Shown in pieces: positions 53,780 through 64,000 of a DNA stretch of 64,000 bases. Position 1 is the first letter of the stretch. Every line of letters starts with the position of its first letter. Below the pieces are notes generated by a model that saw only the letters and a list, made by a program, of their open reading frames with translations, made no database searches and was not told where the DNA came from. The translations under genes were made by a program, and so were the position numbers. The stretch covers positions 4,890 to 68,889 of the forward strand of contig KZ627161.1 in assembly GCA_002917775.1 (NCBI GenBank), in the 5' to 3' direction. The stretch is from Glaciozyma antarctica PI12 (lineage: Eukaryota > Basidiomycota > Microbotryomycetes > Kriegeriales > Camptobasidiaceae).

Positions 53780-55186
53780 ATGGCTACGGCGCCGTCCGAA
53801 TTCCGCAACGAAGCTCTAGCGCTCTACGACCTCTCCAGCGCTATCCAATCCGGCTCCATCCCCTCCGTCATCGCGCACCTCTCCCGCCCCATCTTCTCCC
53901 ACCTAATCGGGTCCGACTCCCTCCCACCCCACGAGCTCGACCGGCTCGACCTCGATAAACGCCTCCTCCTCTCCGTCGCCTGGTGTGCGCGCGCTGTGAA
54001 TGGGTTGCTGAGCTTGGGGTTGTTGCTGGAGAAAGCGGCGGATGTAGAGGCTTATGACTTTGTGGGTGGTTTATTTAGTGGAATGGGAGATCGCGCGGGG
54101 GCCGACGGGGGATAAGGAGGAGTTTTTGGAGGAGCTGGAGAGGGCGAAAGAGGTGCGGAGGAGTGGGGGGAGGTATTTGATGAGTGAGTGAGTTGTTGCG
54201 AGAGGAGGGGGATGAGAGCTGATGAGAGCAGGGGAGGAGGATAGGAAGTTGGTGCAGAGGCTTTGTGAGGAGGAGGAGAGGAGGAGGAGGGAGGAGGAGA
54301 GGGTGAGGGAGAGGAGTGTGGCGGCGAGGGAGCTGCTGGACTCGTTGAGGGTGGATCCGACGCCGAAAGGAGGACCTTCGTGAGTCCTTTTCTTAGGTTA
54401 TACGTGAGGAGGGATGGCTGATCGCGGGTGCAGAGCGGCAACGATGGCGAAACGACCGAGAGCGATTGACGATGGACTTGCTCCCTCGCGACGTGAGTCT
54501 CGCTCCTTCTCTCGCAGTAGCCAGATTGCTAACGCCACCTTCTCTGCAGTAGGCACCAACTCAACTACGACCTCTCGCGAAGCTTCTGCCGATCCTCTCG
54601 CCAAACGACCGCGCATCGCAGCACCCACCACGGAGGAGCTCCCAGACTTCGAGGACGTTGTCGGTCCTGCCCCAACCCCCGCACCATCGACGAGCATCTT
54701 CAGATAGCTCAAGCCCAAATCCCTCGCCGTACCCTCCCCCCTCCCACCACCCGCGTCAAAGCCAGCGAATCCTCCAGGGCCATCGCGTTCCCCTCCTTCG
54801 CAGGCCTCAAATCTCGCCGGTCCCTCACGCCTTCCTCCACCCCACGCCCCCGCCAAACCCCTCCTTTCGCGTCTCCCCGCCACTACTTCAACTTCTCGTC
54901 TCCTCATCCCAACCTCCCGCCCCGAGGTACCAGCTTCACGCCTCCCACCATCGACGACCTCCCGCCTTCCCCCTCCAACGACCTCCCGCCTCCCACCGAC
55001 GACTTCCCACCCTCTCCCACCCACCCCTTCCTGGCGAATCCCTCCTCATACCTCGACTCTCCCTCTCCAGGCGTCGTCCTCGAGGCTACCTCCTTCGACT
55101 CTCCCCGCTCCTCCGCGTCAGGCCTCGCAACCGCAAGCTGCGGCGAACACGGTCGTCCCTCTGGCGAATTCCCGCTTTCCGCCTAG
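53780..55186 (+). CDS. Unknown protein with charged coiled coil (two frame breaks)
   Basis: Exons about 53780-54193, 54232-54379, 54434-54492, 54550-55186. Starts MATAPSEFRNEALALYDLSS, then VIAHLSRPIFSHLIGSD and WCARAVNGLLSLGLLLEKAA, a helical N-terminal domain. The frame changes near 54058-54062, after which VEWEIARGPTGDKEEFLEEL and a highly charged Glu/Arg coiled coil (about 54235-54330) follow. A basic motif, MAKRPRAIDD, comes next. A second break in a C-rich run at 54670-54682 separates LPDFEDVVGPAP from IDEHLQIAQAQIPRRTLPP, and the protein ends in a Pro/Ser-rich tail (GRPSGEFPLSA). An in-frame ATG at 53717 could extend the start. I recognise no family; basic and coiled-coil parts hint at a nuclear role. 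Confidence 0.52.
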
Positions 55187-55597
55187 TACAAAGTCCTGAG
55201 CTGGTGGACGAATTTCGCGACGGGGGACGGGAGGAGGGGGACGGGACGGGAGGAGGGGGAGGACGAGTGGCGGAGGGAGCAGGGGGACGAAGGCGGACGT
55301 GCGAAATCGATCTGTTGCTTTTACTTGTACTGCTTCTCGCTCGGAGGGAGCTACGCTGGAGATGACTGGCGGTGAGTGCGTTCGACGTGCGAAGGCTGAT
55401 GCCGAGTGCAGGATCTGCGTGCGATGTTCGCTGCGTCGCTCTCCAATCCTTCTGCGGTTCGAACTGTTCCTAGATTGCGAAGCTGCTGGCGGCTCTGCTC
55501 TCGTTATCCACGTCGAAGGCCTCCCCCAACCTCGCCACCGCGAACAGCTCGAACCCCCAACTTCTGCTCTTCTTCTCGCTCAATCGCTCTTACGCCA
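55187..55597. other. Convergent 3' region, 411 bp
   Basis: Between the unknown gene (+) and the second HMG-box gene (-). A plus-strand frame reading AGGSALVIHVEGLPQPRH is open, but no start, splice set or family supports it. Confidence 0.4.
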
Positions 55598-56882
55598 CTA
55601 CCACGGATGACCTAAATACAAACCCTCCTCGCTCCTCCCCTGATCCAGCAACGCCGCCTCCTCCAACTCCCGCGTCCATCCCAAATCTCGTAGATGCTTC
55701 TGCGGCGTCCATTGCTCCTCCCTCGCTTCGCTCCAAGGCGTCCCAAATTGAGGATGATAGATCGGCGCGGGGTGATAGATCGGCGTGGGGTGGGAGAAGG
55801 TCGATTGGTGCGAGGGGTAAGGAGGAGGAGGGAGGAACCCGTTCTCAGGCGCCGGGGCGTAAGAGAAGAAGGAAGGAGATTCTTGCATCGAGGCGCGACG
55901 AGGAGTGGGGCTCCGCGAGGGGTTGACACTCTGGTACCGTGCGGCGAGGTCTGCGAAGGAGGTGATGGCGTGGGGTTGGGGAGGAAAGGGTTGAGGGTAG
56001 GGGGGGAGGAAGGAGGAAGGAGATTGGAATGCTGCGTCGTTGCGGAGCTCGGGAGTGAGGTGGTGCGGTCGAGGGGAGAGGAGAGAGCTTGTCGAGGGGG
56101 TGGGGATGTAGGCGTTCGAGTTTATGGGAGGCAGAGCGAGAGAGGTGTTGCGAGGGGAGTGGTCGGAATTCTGCTTTGCGCTTCGCACGCGTTTAAAGCG
56201 GTATTCTGCGAAGCGAAGTCAGCGTTTGATGCTCTTCTCATCAAGAATGAGAGAACGCACCTGGATGCTCGGCTTGATGCTTAGCTTTCGCCTCTTCTGC
56301 CATATCCTCCCACACCTTCCTCTCCTCCTCCTCCAGCGAGCGCCACATGTTTCCAATCACTTTCGAACTCTCCGACTGCACCATCTTTGGTCCTCCTTCC
56401 CGTTTGAAGATTCTCACTTGCTCGGAACGGTAGAGGATGAAAGCGTTCGCTGGTCGAGCGAGGTGACCTTGGACGGGTCGCTTGCAACGCTTGGTGCCTG
56501 GTGAGGCGTCGGCGGGATGTAGCGAGTTTTAAGACGAGGAGGAGGATGCGACGAAGGAAGGAGGGGCGTTGTAGTAGACTGGTTCGAGAGGGTGAGCGGC
56601 GAAGGAGGAGGAGGAGGCCCAGGCGCGCGATGCGACAGGTGAAGTGGTGTTGTAGGAGGTCGATGCCTCGTCCGGAAAGGTACTGGGGTACTCTGGGTAA
56701 ATCGAGGAGGTGGAAGAGTAGTTGGGAACTGCCTGGGGACGGTAGGGCACGTCGAGAGGTGTCCAGGCGGGGGCGAAGGGCTCTTGGACCGAGTGTCGCC
56801 TGCGAAAGCGCTCTGGGTCAGGAACGACGTCGCGGGCTCTGCAACACCCGAATTACCTGAAACCGAAAGGCGGATGCCCCAT
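55598..56882 (-). CDS. Second HMG-box protein gene, with an in-frame stop before the box
   Basis: Exons on the minus strand: 56882-56857, 56799-56261, 56205-55598; 1173 nt. Starts MGHPPFGFRRHSVQEPFAPA, followed by a Tyr/Ser/Pro-rich stretch. The HMG box reads HLARPANAFILYRSEQVRIF, MVQSESSKVIGNMWRSLEEE and VWEDMAEEAKAKHQAEHPEY with RFKRVRSAKQ, so it is well preserved across the exon 2-3 junction. The tail is Pro-rich and ends LYLGHPW. A TAA at 56529-56531 interrupts the frame about 35 codons before the box. A single C to A change of a Ser codon would explain it. Either the gene is newly inactive, or the base is wrong. It is related in type to the HMG gene at 35418, but not close in sequence. 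Confidence 0.62.
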
Positions 56883-58061
56883 CTTGGATAGGTTGGACGT
56901 CGCTGTGGAGGGAGAGCGAGACGTTGGGGATCGGAGACTGAGGAGGGCAATGCTGCGGGGGAAAGGATTCACTAATTGCGCCGCTAGCAGACTGGGCCCT
57001 TTTCGGGGGTTTACAGAACAGGAATGTGCTGCGAGAGGGACGTGTGCGGAAGATTCGAAAGGAAGTAAGTCGAGTCGAATGAGCCTGTTACTCCCACATG
57101 CTGTCTCCTCGAACTAGACCACGCGCATCAAGAGGCGGGGGAAGCAACAAAGAGCAGAACGACCGTAGCGCACTGCTCGGCTTGAAAAAAATTGGTCCAG
57201 ACTGCCCCGCGGAGTTTGACGATCGGTCTGGACTCCGGAGGTGTTCGAGTACGACCGACTCTCCGCTCTCTGCCTGGTCCTTTTCCTTCCATTTGCGACA
57301 CTTACAAGCAGCGATCTATCAAGTCGTTGTCGCTCAGGTGGCGGCGGCGATCTGCTCGTCAAACCAGGCCTCAGCCAGGACTGCTCGCTTTCTCGCTGTT
57401 GCGCTTTTTCTTTCCATAGCCAAGATTCAGCCCGTTCCCTGCTCTTTAATTACGTCTGAACTGGGTGCGAGCGTAGCCTACAAAGACTCGACCCTCTCAC
57501 CCAATCTCACCGTTCCATTCCGTACGCAAGGCTCCACCTCCCCGACGCGCTGCTCCATCTCAAGTCCTTCCTCGCTCGCACCAAGCTCATGATCTGTAAC
57601 CTTCTCTCCATAGTAGCAGATCGTTCAATGGTCGCGAGACTCGTCCTTAGTGCCGCCCTCTCTTCCGCAACAAAAGGATCTCGTCAAAGCATCCAGCCAA
57701 GCCCGGCGCGGAAGGAATGATGGCTCATGACCCCAATTCCGCAGCGTCAGGCCTAAAGAGGTTAATGAGCTCTTTGCCCGAGGAGGAGCGGGGTGGTCGA
57801 CGCTGCCTGCGGAACTCGTTCGGTCGGCGGTGGTCGCGAGGTTTTGGCGGGGAGCGACGTGGGACTGTGATGAAGGAAAGAATGCGTAGATTGGAGCTGG
57901 TAAACGACTCAGTGGAACCAGGGTAGAAGCTAGACGCGAGAGAGAAGAAGACGCCACCACCACCCTGCCAAAGCTCCTTCGCAGTCGACGCCCACCTCTA
58001 GCTCGCCCGCACAGTGGCAAGAGCAACGAGAAATGACAAGCCGAATACGTTCCTCCCACCC
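56883..58061. other. Intergenic region, about 1.2 kb
   Basis: Upstream of the second HMG gene and downstream of TRM5. A plus-strand stretch near 57760-57870 reads EVNELFARGGAGWSTLPAEL and VVARFWRGATWDCDEGKNA, which looks coding. A stop precedes it, and no gene could be assembled, so it may be a relic. Confidence 0.4.
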
Positions 58062-59388
58062 CTACGCGACCATCTCCTTCGACAGCCTGAACTCGAGGCA
58101 ATACATCTCCTTCTTTGGCGCCACATCCCTTACGAACCGCAGCTTGAAGTCCTCCGTCTCGCAATTCACCAGCGTCCCCAACGCTTTCGTCGCTCGCTGC
58201 GTCCTACTCCATCAGCCCATTCCAGTAGTAAGCGAGCGAGGGACTCACGGCGCAAATATCCTCCTCGGCATGCTCGACGTCTTTCGTGAAGCAGTAGCAG
58301 TGCACCATCGGCAGCCGACTCGCTTCAATAGCTTCCCTCGATCTTTCCAGCTCGTATAGCGGCCGGTACAGCCCTCGGAAGGCGTCGAGGAACTCAATCG
58401 CCGTCGCAGGCAAGTTCATCACGAAATGGTCGACGAGGCGGCGCGGTGGGAGCTCCTCGGCGGGTGGTGCGGCAGTGAGGGGCGAGGAGGGCGCGTCGGA
58501 AGTAGCGAGACGGGCGGCCTCGCGAGAGAGCTTGGCGCGGGCTTTGGAGGAGAGGAGAGGAGTGTAAGGTGCGAAGGGGGTGGTCCAGATGTCGAGGACG
58601 GATTGGCGAATGAAAGCGCGGGCGTCTTCGTTGGCTGTTCGTACGTTCGCCTCCACCTGCGTTCGCAAGCTATCAGAAAGTATTGGGAGCGGAGGGAGAG
58701 AAAGGCGGACGCACGCGGTTGATCTTGACGTTCTCCTCCAACGCGCTCGCGCTCGCGGGGTTGAGGTCGCTCGCCATGACTCCGCACCCCTTCTTCCCCG
58801 CCGGCACCGCAAACGATCCAACGCCAGCAAACGCGTCAACAACGACATCGTGCGGCGAGAACGACTCGACGAGTCGACCATGCTCTCCTTGAAGGCGGGA
58901 GTTCCAGTAGACGAGTGAGAAGTCGAATTTGAAGGTACAGCCTGATTCGGACTGTGGAGAAAAGTTAGGAAGAAGAGAGAGGGGAGGGGAGAGCGTACGG
59001 TTGAGACGAGGAAGTCGTTGTCGCCGGCGAGGACTTCCATGGCGAAGTTGCGGAACTAGTTATAAATCGTGTTGAGCTTGTTGACGACGGTGCGGAGGGA
59101 CTTGTTTTTCTGAGTGCGCAAGTTCGTGGTGAGCCGCGACGAGATGAGGAGAGAGGGGCAGCGAACGTCGAGGATCACCTGGCCGATTAGGTGGCGGTGA
59201 GGAAGGTACTCGTCCTTGAGGTTGAGGTGAGCTGGAGGCCTACTGGTCAGTTTCGCACAAGGCGAGTCCCGCAAGACAGCCTACCGATATGCCCGACCTG
59301 CGTAAAGGAAGTCGGGGATTCGTCGAGCAGCTCCTCCGGCAGCGTCGCTTGAAGGATCTCGTCTGCGAGAGCGGGTTAGGTAAAGGGC
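58062..59388 (-). CDS. TRM5: tRNA (guanine37-N1)-methyltransferase Trm5 (5' part lost in assembly gap)
   Basis: Exons on the minus strand: 59362-59285, 59231-59167, 59109-58999, 58951-58715, 58656-58249, 58196-58062; earlier exons fall in the N gap. Family blocks: [92 protein letters not shown] (SAM-binding), [20 protein letters not shown] and [20 protein letters not shown]. Trm5 methylates N1 of G37 in tRNAs, preventing frameshifting, in nucleus or cytosol and mitochondria. A TAG at 59056-59058 interrupts the frame between NTIYN and FRNFAMEVL, where Glu would be expected. Given the poor sequence beside the gap, error is likely, though the change is a substitution. Confidence 0.88.
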
Positions 59389-59974
59389 NNNNNNNNNNNN
59401 NNNNNNNNNNNNNNNNNNNNNNNNNNNNNNNNNNNNNNNNNNNNNNNNNNNNNNNNNNNNNNNNNNNNNNNNNNNNNNNNNNNNNNNNNNNNNNNNNNNN
59501 NNNNNNNNNNNNNNNNNNNNNNNNNNNNNNNNNNNNNNNNNNNNNNNNNNNNNNNNNNNNNNNNNNNNNNNNNNNNNNNNNNNNNNNNNNNNNNNNNNNN
59601 NNNNNNNNNNNNNNNNNNNNNNNNNNNNNNNNNNNNNNNNNNNNNNNNNNNNNNNNNNNNNNNNNNNNNNNNNNNNNNNNNNNNNNNNNNNNNNNNNNNN
59701 NNNNNNNNNNNNNNNNNNNNNNNNNNNNNNNNNNNNNNNNNNNNNNNNNNNNNNNNNNNNNNNNNNNNNNNNNNNNNNNNNNNNNNNNNNNNNNNNNNNN
59801 NNNNNNNNNNNNNNNNNNNNNNNNNNNNNNNNNNNNNNNNNNNNNNNNNNNNNNNNNNNNNNNNNNNNNNNNNNNNNNNNNNNNNNNNNNNNNNNNNNNN
59901 NNNNNNNNNNNNNNNNNNNNNNNNNNNNNNNNNNNNNNNNNNNNNNNNNNNNNNNNNNNNNNNNNNNNNNNNNN
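59389..59974. other. Assembly gap (run of N)
   Basis: 586 consecutive N. The 5' exons of TRM5 must lie in or beyond it. Confidence 0.99.
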
Positions 59975-60190
59975 CAGGGCAAAGGGAAGTAGATTTCGGG
60001 GGGATCGGCGAGAGGACTTGGNNTTNAANTTCTTTGNTTNGTTGTTTNTTNTTTTTTCTNCNACTNNTCGACGACGATNNTNCTCNTCGNTGNTNNNNTN
60101 TTNTNNTNCTNCNGCNTNTTGTGGTGGTNNANNTGGTGNCGTNGTGGCGGTTNTTTTCTCANGCCNTCTGATTTTTTTTAATTAGTTCCC
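59975..60190. other. Low-quality, N-peppered sequence
   Basis: T-rich sequence with scattered N between about 60022 and 60168, immediately after the gap. It has the look of an unreliable read end. Nothing can be annotated here. Confidence 0.9.
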
Positions 60191-61295
60191 TTTTCTCTCT
60201 CCAGCTGGTTCAAATGATGAGTAACGCACTGGTCCTCGAGGCCAGTGTCCATGTTATCCCTGGCTAAATACATCATGTCGAGAGAACAACGCACAACTTT
60301 TCAAAATCGCAACCCTGATCCGAACCAGCTCCTTCAACGTTCTTCGCGTGGTCGAGAGTCGTAGCTGACTTTGCTTCTTCTGCGTGCACAGGTTCAGGAA
60401 ACGACGAACGAAGGGATGGACGACGGTGGGGAGGGAGGGCGGTGGGAGACGTTGCGGAGGTCGATCCTTCGGATTGAGAGTGGGAGGGGAGCAAAAGCTT
60501 GGGATGAGGTCAGGTCAAGCCCGTCGGGCCTAGGAGGAGCTAATCCATGCGAATAGAACCGTGTCTGCAAGCAGAAACCGATCACACTCGCTCAACGACC
60601 CTCTGCTCACTTCGTCGAACGATTCTGGTCTCCCTCTTCACACGCCGCGTCTTGCTCACTTCGGATCTCCCCACTGCTCTCGTTTCCGAGTGCGGTCACC
60701 TTGATCCTGGCGACAACGCACCGGCTCGCGGTCCATCGAGGGATTTGCAGAAGCGCATCGCAACGGTTGATTCTGGCGACGCCGTGCCTTGAGAGCCTGC
60801 GATTCCGTCGACTCAACATTGCACGGCGCTGGCAGCTCACAGTAGCGCTCCTTCTTCCTTCTCCTTCATCTCAAGACGACGAGCTCGTCCTTGTCGAACT
60901 TGCTTGCCGAAATTCGCTCCCGCTGCGATGCCACCACCTACCGCGCTTGGCCTCTCACGAGCCACGTCGTTCTTGAACTGCTTCGTTCCTGCTTTTCAGT
61001 CTGCACAAGACAGCTGCTGGACGTTGGAGGGCGTCAAGCTGGAAAGCCACCCGAGAGAATCAAGTTTGAGAGATGCTCAAGAGGTTCGAGTTTTTCTTGC
61101 ACTCGCCGTCGCCGTTCGTACGGTTAGCCTGTCGCTGTGGCGAGGTACCACTAGACTACCCTCAGCGAGGGAGTTTGTTCAAAAAAAGGAGACCAGCGAA
61201 GGCGAGAAGAAGTAGTAACTACTACCAACCTGTCAGCTCGGCGCTCCCCTCCCCTCCGTCACTTGAGATTTTGAATCATCCCAAAACTCCAAGCG
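60191..61295. other. Region upstream of TOM70, about 1.1 kb
   Basis: Possible end of a plus-strand gene: a CTGAC branch and GTGCACAG acceptor at about 60365-60390 lead into VQETTNEGMDDGGEGGRWET and GAKAWDEVRSSPSG, stopping at 60556. Its upstream exons would lie in the gap. Beyond that, open frames to 61200 lack support. Confidence 0.4.
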
Positions 61296-64000
61296 ATGTC
61301 AATTCCTCAAGCAGCTCAGCCACTCGCTCAGCGAGCATCCTCCTTCATCCAATCTCACCGCCAGGCCATCCTCCTCACAGCAGCAGCGACCACCGCCATC
61401 GTCGGAGCTGCTTCCGCGTACTACATCCTCGCCAGCAGCAGCTCCAGCAGCAGCGCAGTCGACGAGGAGAAGAGGGAGAAAAAGAAGAAGAAGAAGAGCA
61501 AGGCCAAGAAGGGGGGTGACAAGGGGGCGGAGAAGAAGGAGGGGGAGGACACGGAGGAGAGTGAGGGTGAGTCCTGCTTCGGTCAAAGGGTCGTGGCGTC
61601 GGTGGAGCGTTGTGGTGAGCTGCAGACGAAGGAAAAGGACTGGTGGAGGGATGGCGCTTTGGAGGCGAGAGCTGGGGCGAAGGGAGCGGCTCATCGGGAG
61701 AGCTGGTTCCTGCTTCTCGGGCAGGAGCTTCTTGCCGATGACATGCTCCATCTTCCCTGCAAGCTTGAGTGCAGGCGGGTTGGCTCCGTTTGACCTGGGC
61801 TACGCCCTTCTATGCACGGCGAGCGTACGACGGACGCGGGGGCTGAGGTGTTGCTCTCCGGGTTGGCGACTCCCCTGCTGCCTCGCCTTCCACTCGCGCA
61901 GATTCGCACCACACCTCACAAGCGAGGAGGAAGTACACCCAGCCATCGGCCAAGTTGGTGCTTGCTCCTGCCTCCGCCTTTCGTCGATCGTCTGGGAGCG
62001 CACGTCTCGCTTCGCGCCGCACCTCCTCCTCCTTCTCCTGACCGCTGCTGACGAATATGCCCCCTCAGAACCCCTCCAGGCGACGGCGACCGAGATCGAA
62101 GTCATGGATCCCGACGTAAGTTCCGCCGTCTGCCGTACGCCCCGAATCAAGGCTCACGCCTCTCGTCCACAGCAACGCTCAAAACTCGCGCTCAAGCTCA
62201 AGGCTAGCGGGAACAAGGCCTACTCGGGCAAGCGATTCACCGAGGCCATCGAACACTACACCAAGGCGATCCAGTTCGAGGAGCAGGCCGTCTACTACAG
62301 CAACCGAGCTGCTTGTGCGTCCCTCGTTCTTTCGCATTCCATACGAGCTAATGGCGGTGCAAACGCAGGCTACACGAACTTGAACCAGCTCGATAAGGTT
62401 GTCGAGGACTGCACCGCTGCTCTCCGCCTCGACCCGAGCTACATCAAGGCGCTCAACCGACGAGCGACGGCGAGGGAGCAGATTGGAGGACAGGAGGCGC
62501 TCTACCTGGCTCTCTGTGGTGCGTTCTTCCCCGTCTGTGATTGTAGAGCCGGGGACTGACTGCCACTGCTCGCACAGACTTTACGGCGGCGGCGATCATC
62601 GACAACTTTGCGACGGCGGCCACGCAGGTCTCGGTTGAGCGAATCATGAAGCGATTGGCGCAGGAGAAGGCGACCGAGTTGATGAAGGTGTGTCAGCATT
62701 GTTCGTGCATTTTATACAGATGGCTAACGTCTTTGAGCAGGACCGGGAACCCAGACTTCCGTCGGCGACCTTCATCAAGGCGTACCTCGAAGCTTTCCGA
62801 CCACGTTCGTCCAGCCTTTCGTCCGCATCGCTCTCGCTAACCCACCTCCGCACTCAGACTCTGCCCCCGCTCTCCCCGCCAACCCCACTCAGGGCGACCG
62901 CACTCTCGCCCTCGCCTTCGACGCCCTCGCCGCCAAGGACTTCACGCACGCCTTCACCTTCTTCAACGAATCTCTCTCGCAAGACATCTCGACCTCTCTC
63001 GGCGAAGCCGAGGCGCTCAACATGCGCGCCACGTTCAAATTCATGATGGGCGATGCGGTGCAGGCGCTGAAGGACCTTGATCACAGTACGACGATTTGGC
63101 CGGAGGAGGTGCAGAGTTGGGTTAAGAAGGCGAGCGTGCACATGGAGCTGGGGTCGCCTGAGGAGGCGTTTACGGATTTCGATAAGGCGTTGGAGATTAA
63201 TGCTGAGGACCCGGATGTGTGAGTTCGTCTCTTCGAGGGGAGGGAGGGCTGGAACTGATGATGATGCAGGTACTACCACCGCGGACAGGTCTACTTCATC
63301 ATGGGCGAGTACGAGAAGGCTATCGCGGAGTATCGTCGTTCGTCGGAGCTCGACCCCGTCTTCATCTTCTCGCACATCCAACTCGCCGTAGCGCAGTACA
63401 AGAGCGGAGCGGTCGACAAGGCGATGCACCAATTCCGCAAGTTCCTCCGCGAGTTTCCCGATAGTCCCGAGGTACACAACTACTACGGCGAACTCCTCCT
63501 CGATCAGCAGAAGTTCGACGAGGCCGTCACCGCTTTCGACAAATCTATCGAGCTCGACCAAAACACGTTCGTCCCTCCCCCCCTCCTCTCCCCCGCATAC
63601 TAACCCCAAGCGTCCCCAAGCGTCCCCCGCAACGTCCTCCCGATGATCAACCGCGCCCTCGCCATCTTCCAATGGAAGCAAGACTTTTCTCAAGCGGAGC
63701 AGATCTGTCGCGAGGCGATCAGGATCGACCCGCAGTGCGATATCGGAATCGCTACGCTCGCTCAGCTATTGCTGCAGCAGAACAAGGTCTATGATGCTGT
63801 GGGCATGTTTGCGAGGAGCGCGGAGATGGCGAGGACGGAACCGGAGTTGGTTAATGCGCTTACGTATGAGAATGTGAGTCGCTCGCTCTCTCTTTGAGTA
63901 AACGGGAGCTGATGTAAAAGGACAGGCGACCAAGGCGCAGATTGCGTTCATCACCGAGTACCCTCAGTACGCCGAGAAGCTGGGGCTCAACCGCAGTAAC
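61296..64000 (+). CDS. TOM70: Mitochondrial import receptor Tom70 (3' end beyond window)
   Basis: Exons 61296-61566, 62069-62115, 62173-62314, 62369-62518, 62578-62687, 62740-62804, 62858-63218, 63270-63566, 63621-63873, 63926-64000 and on. The N-terminus has an outer-membrane anchor, [20 protein letters not shown], then a poly-Ser and a Lys-rich linker. TPR motifs follow: [20 protein letters not shown] with [25 protein letters not shown] with [29 protein letters not shown] and [40 protein letters not shown] is a Tom70 signature. The receptor binds Hsp70/Hsp90-delivered carrier precursors at the outer membrane. The first intron is long (502 nt). No frame break was needed. Confidence 0.93.
61567..62068 (+). 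other. Long first intron (502 nt) of TOM70
   Basis: Starts GTGAGT and ends with CTGCTGACGAATATGCCC then CCTCAG. Many times the usual intron length in this window. No supported ORF within. Confidence 0.7.

Noticed and set aside
35418-56882. The two HMG-box genes as a mating-type locus
   Set aside because: No homeodomain pair, pheromone precursor or receptor gene is visible, and the two genes are 17 kb apart with unrelated neighbours.
59281-60185. Open frames running through the N gap
   Set aside because: Runs of N cannot be translated; the frames are artefacts.
1-64000. tRNA or rRNA genes
   Set aside because: A few GGTTCGA- or GGTTCAA-like strings were seen, but none sits in a plausible cloverleaf.
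1-64000. Transposons, virus-like elements or CRISPR arrays
   Set aside because: No reverse transcriptase, transposase, integrase or capsid motif, no long terminal or inverted repeats, and no spaced direct-repeat array were noticed.

Overview
The window looks like nuclear DNA of a high-GC basidiomycete yeast, most likely a red yeast of the Pucciniomycotina (Rhodotorula/Sporobolomyces type). That placement is inference from gene content and style. What is seen: GC-rich DNA, genes split by many short introns (mostly 50-100 nt) with GTGCGT/GTGAGT/GTACGT donors, a near-invariant CTGAC or CTAAC branch site 10-25 nt before CAG acceptors, and a fused spermidine synthase-saccharopine dehydrogenase gene, known from basidiomycetes. 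No virus-like element, transposon, CRISPR array or convincing tRNA/rRNA gene was found.

Layout. 1-1569 (-): DDT/WHIM chromatin protein, running off the left edge. 1740-2872 (+): decaying BTB gene. 2996-5614 (-): single-span membrane protein. 6338-7746 (+): gankyrin/Nas6-like ankyrin protein. 7932-8359 (-) and 10467-11110 (-): two SUMO-like genes on either side of a short-chain dehydrogenase (8481-10000 +). 11409-13476 (+): CAAX protease Ste24. 13731-14884 (-): unknown protein. 15119-16164 (+): multi-pass membrane protein. 16477-18575 (-): cohesin kleisin Rad21/Scc1. 19625-23579 (-): Kin1/Kin2 kinase. 24301-25142 (-): tail-anchored protein. 25143-26975: gene-poor, with a xylulokinase-like relic. 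26976-28155 (-) and 33353-34486 (+): two more BTB-family genes, flanking an unidentified small gene and the SPE3-LYS9 fusion (29518-32965 +). 35418-37938 (+): HMG-box factor. 38281-39694 (-): F-box protein. 39722-40486 (-): Vps55. 41411-42626 (-): second F-box protein. 42893-46141 (+): Pil1/Lsp1-like eisosome protein. 46425-48448 (+): septin Cdc12. 48449-50922: gene-poor. 50923-52813 (+): Sfp1-like zinc-finger factor. 53780-55186 (+): unknown coiled-coil protein. 55598-56882 (-): second HMG-box gene. 58062-59388 (-): tRNA m1G37 methyltransferase Trm5, cut by a run of N (59389-59974). 61296-64000 (+): import receptor Tom70, running off the right edge.

Most genes are unrelated housekeeping functions: protein modification and turnover, chromosome cohesion, cell cortex, trafficking, mitochondrial import, lysine and polyamine synthesis. 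The clearest local groupings are the SUMO pair and the three-member BTB family.

A caution governs the whole annotation. About a dozen conserved genes carry one apparent single-base frame break, often in a homopolymer (STE24, CDC12, KIN1 and others), and a noisy N-rich tract follows the gap. Base-level assembly error is the simplest explanation. Coding features were therefore delimited by protein-family logic and splice signals. By contrast the 14-exon SPE3-LYS9 model, RAD21, the Pil1-like gene, the dehydrogenase, the ankyrin gene and SFP1 all close in frame.
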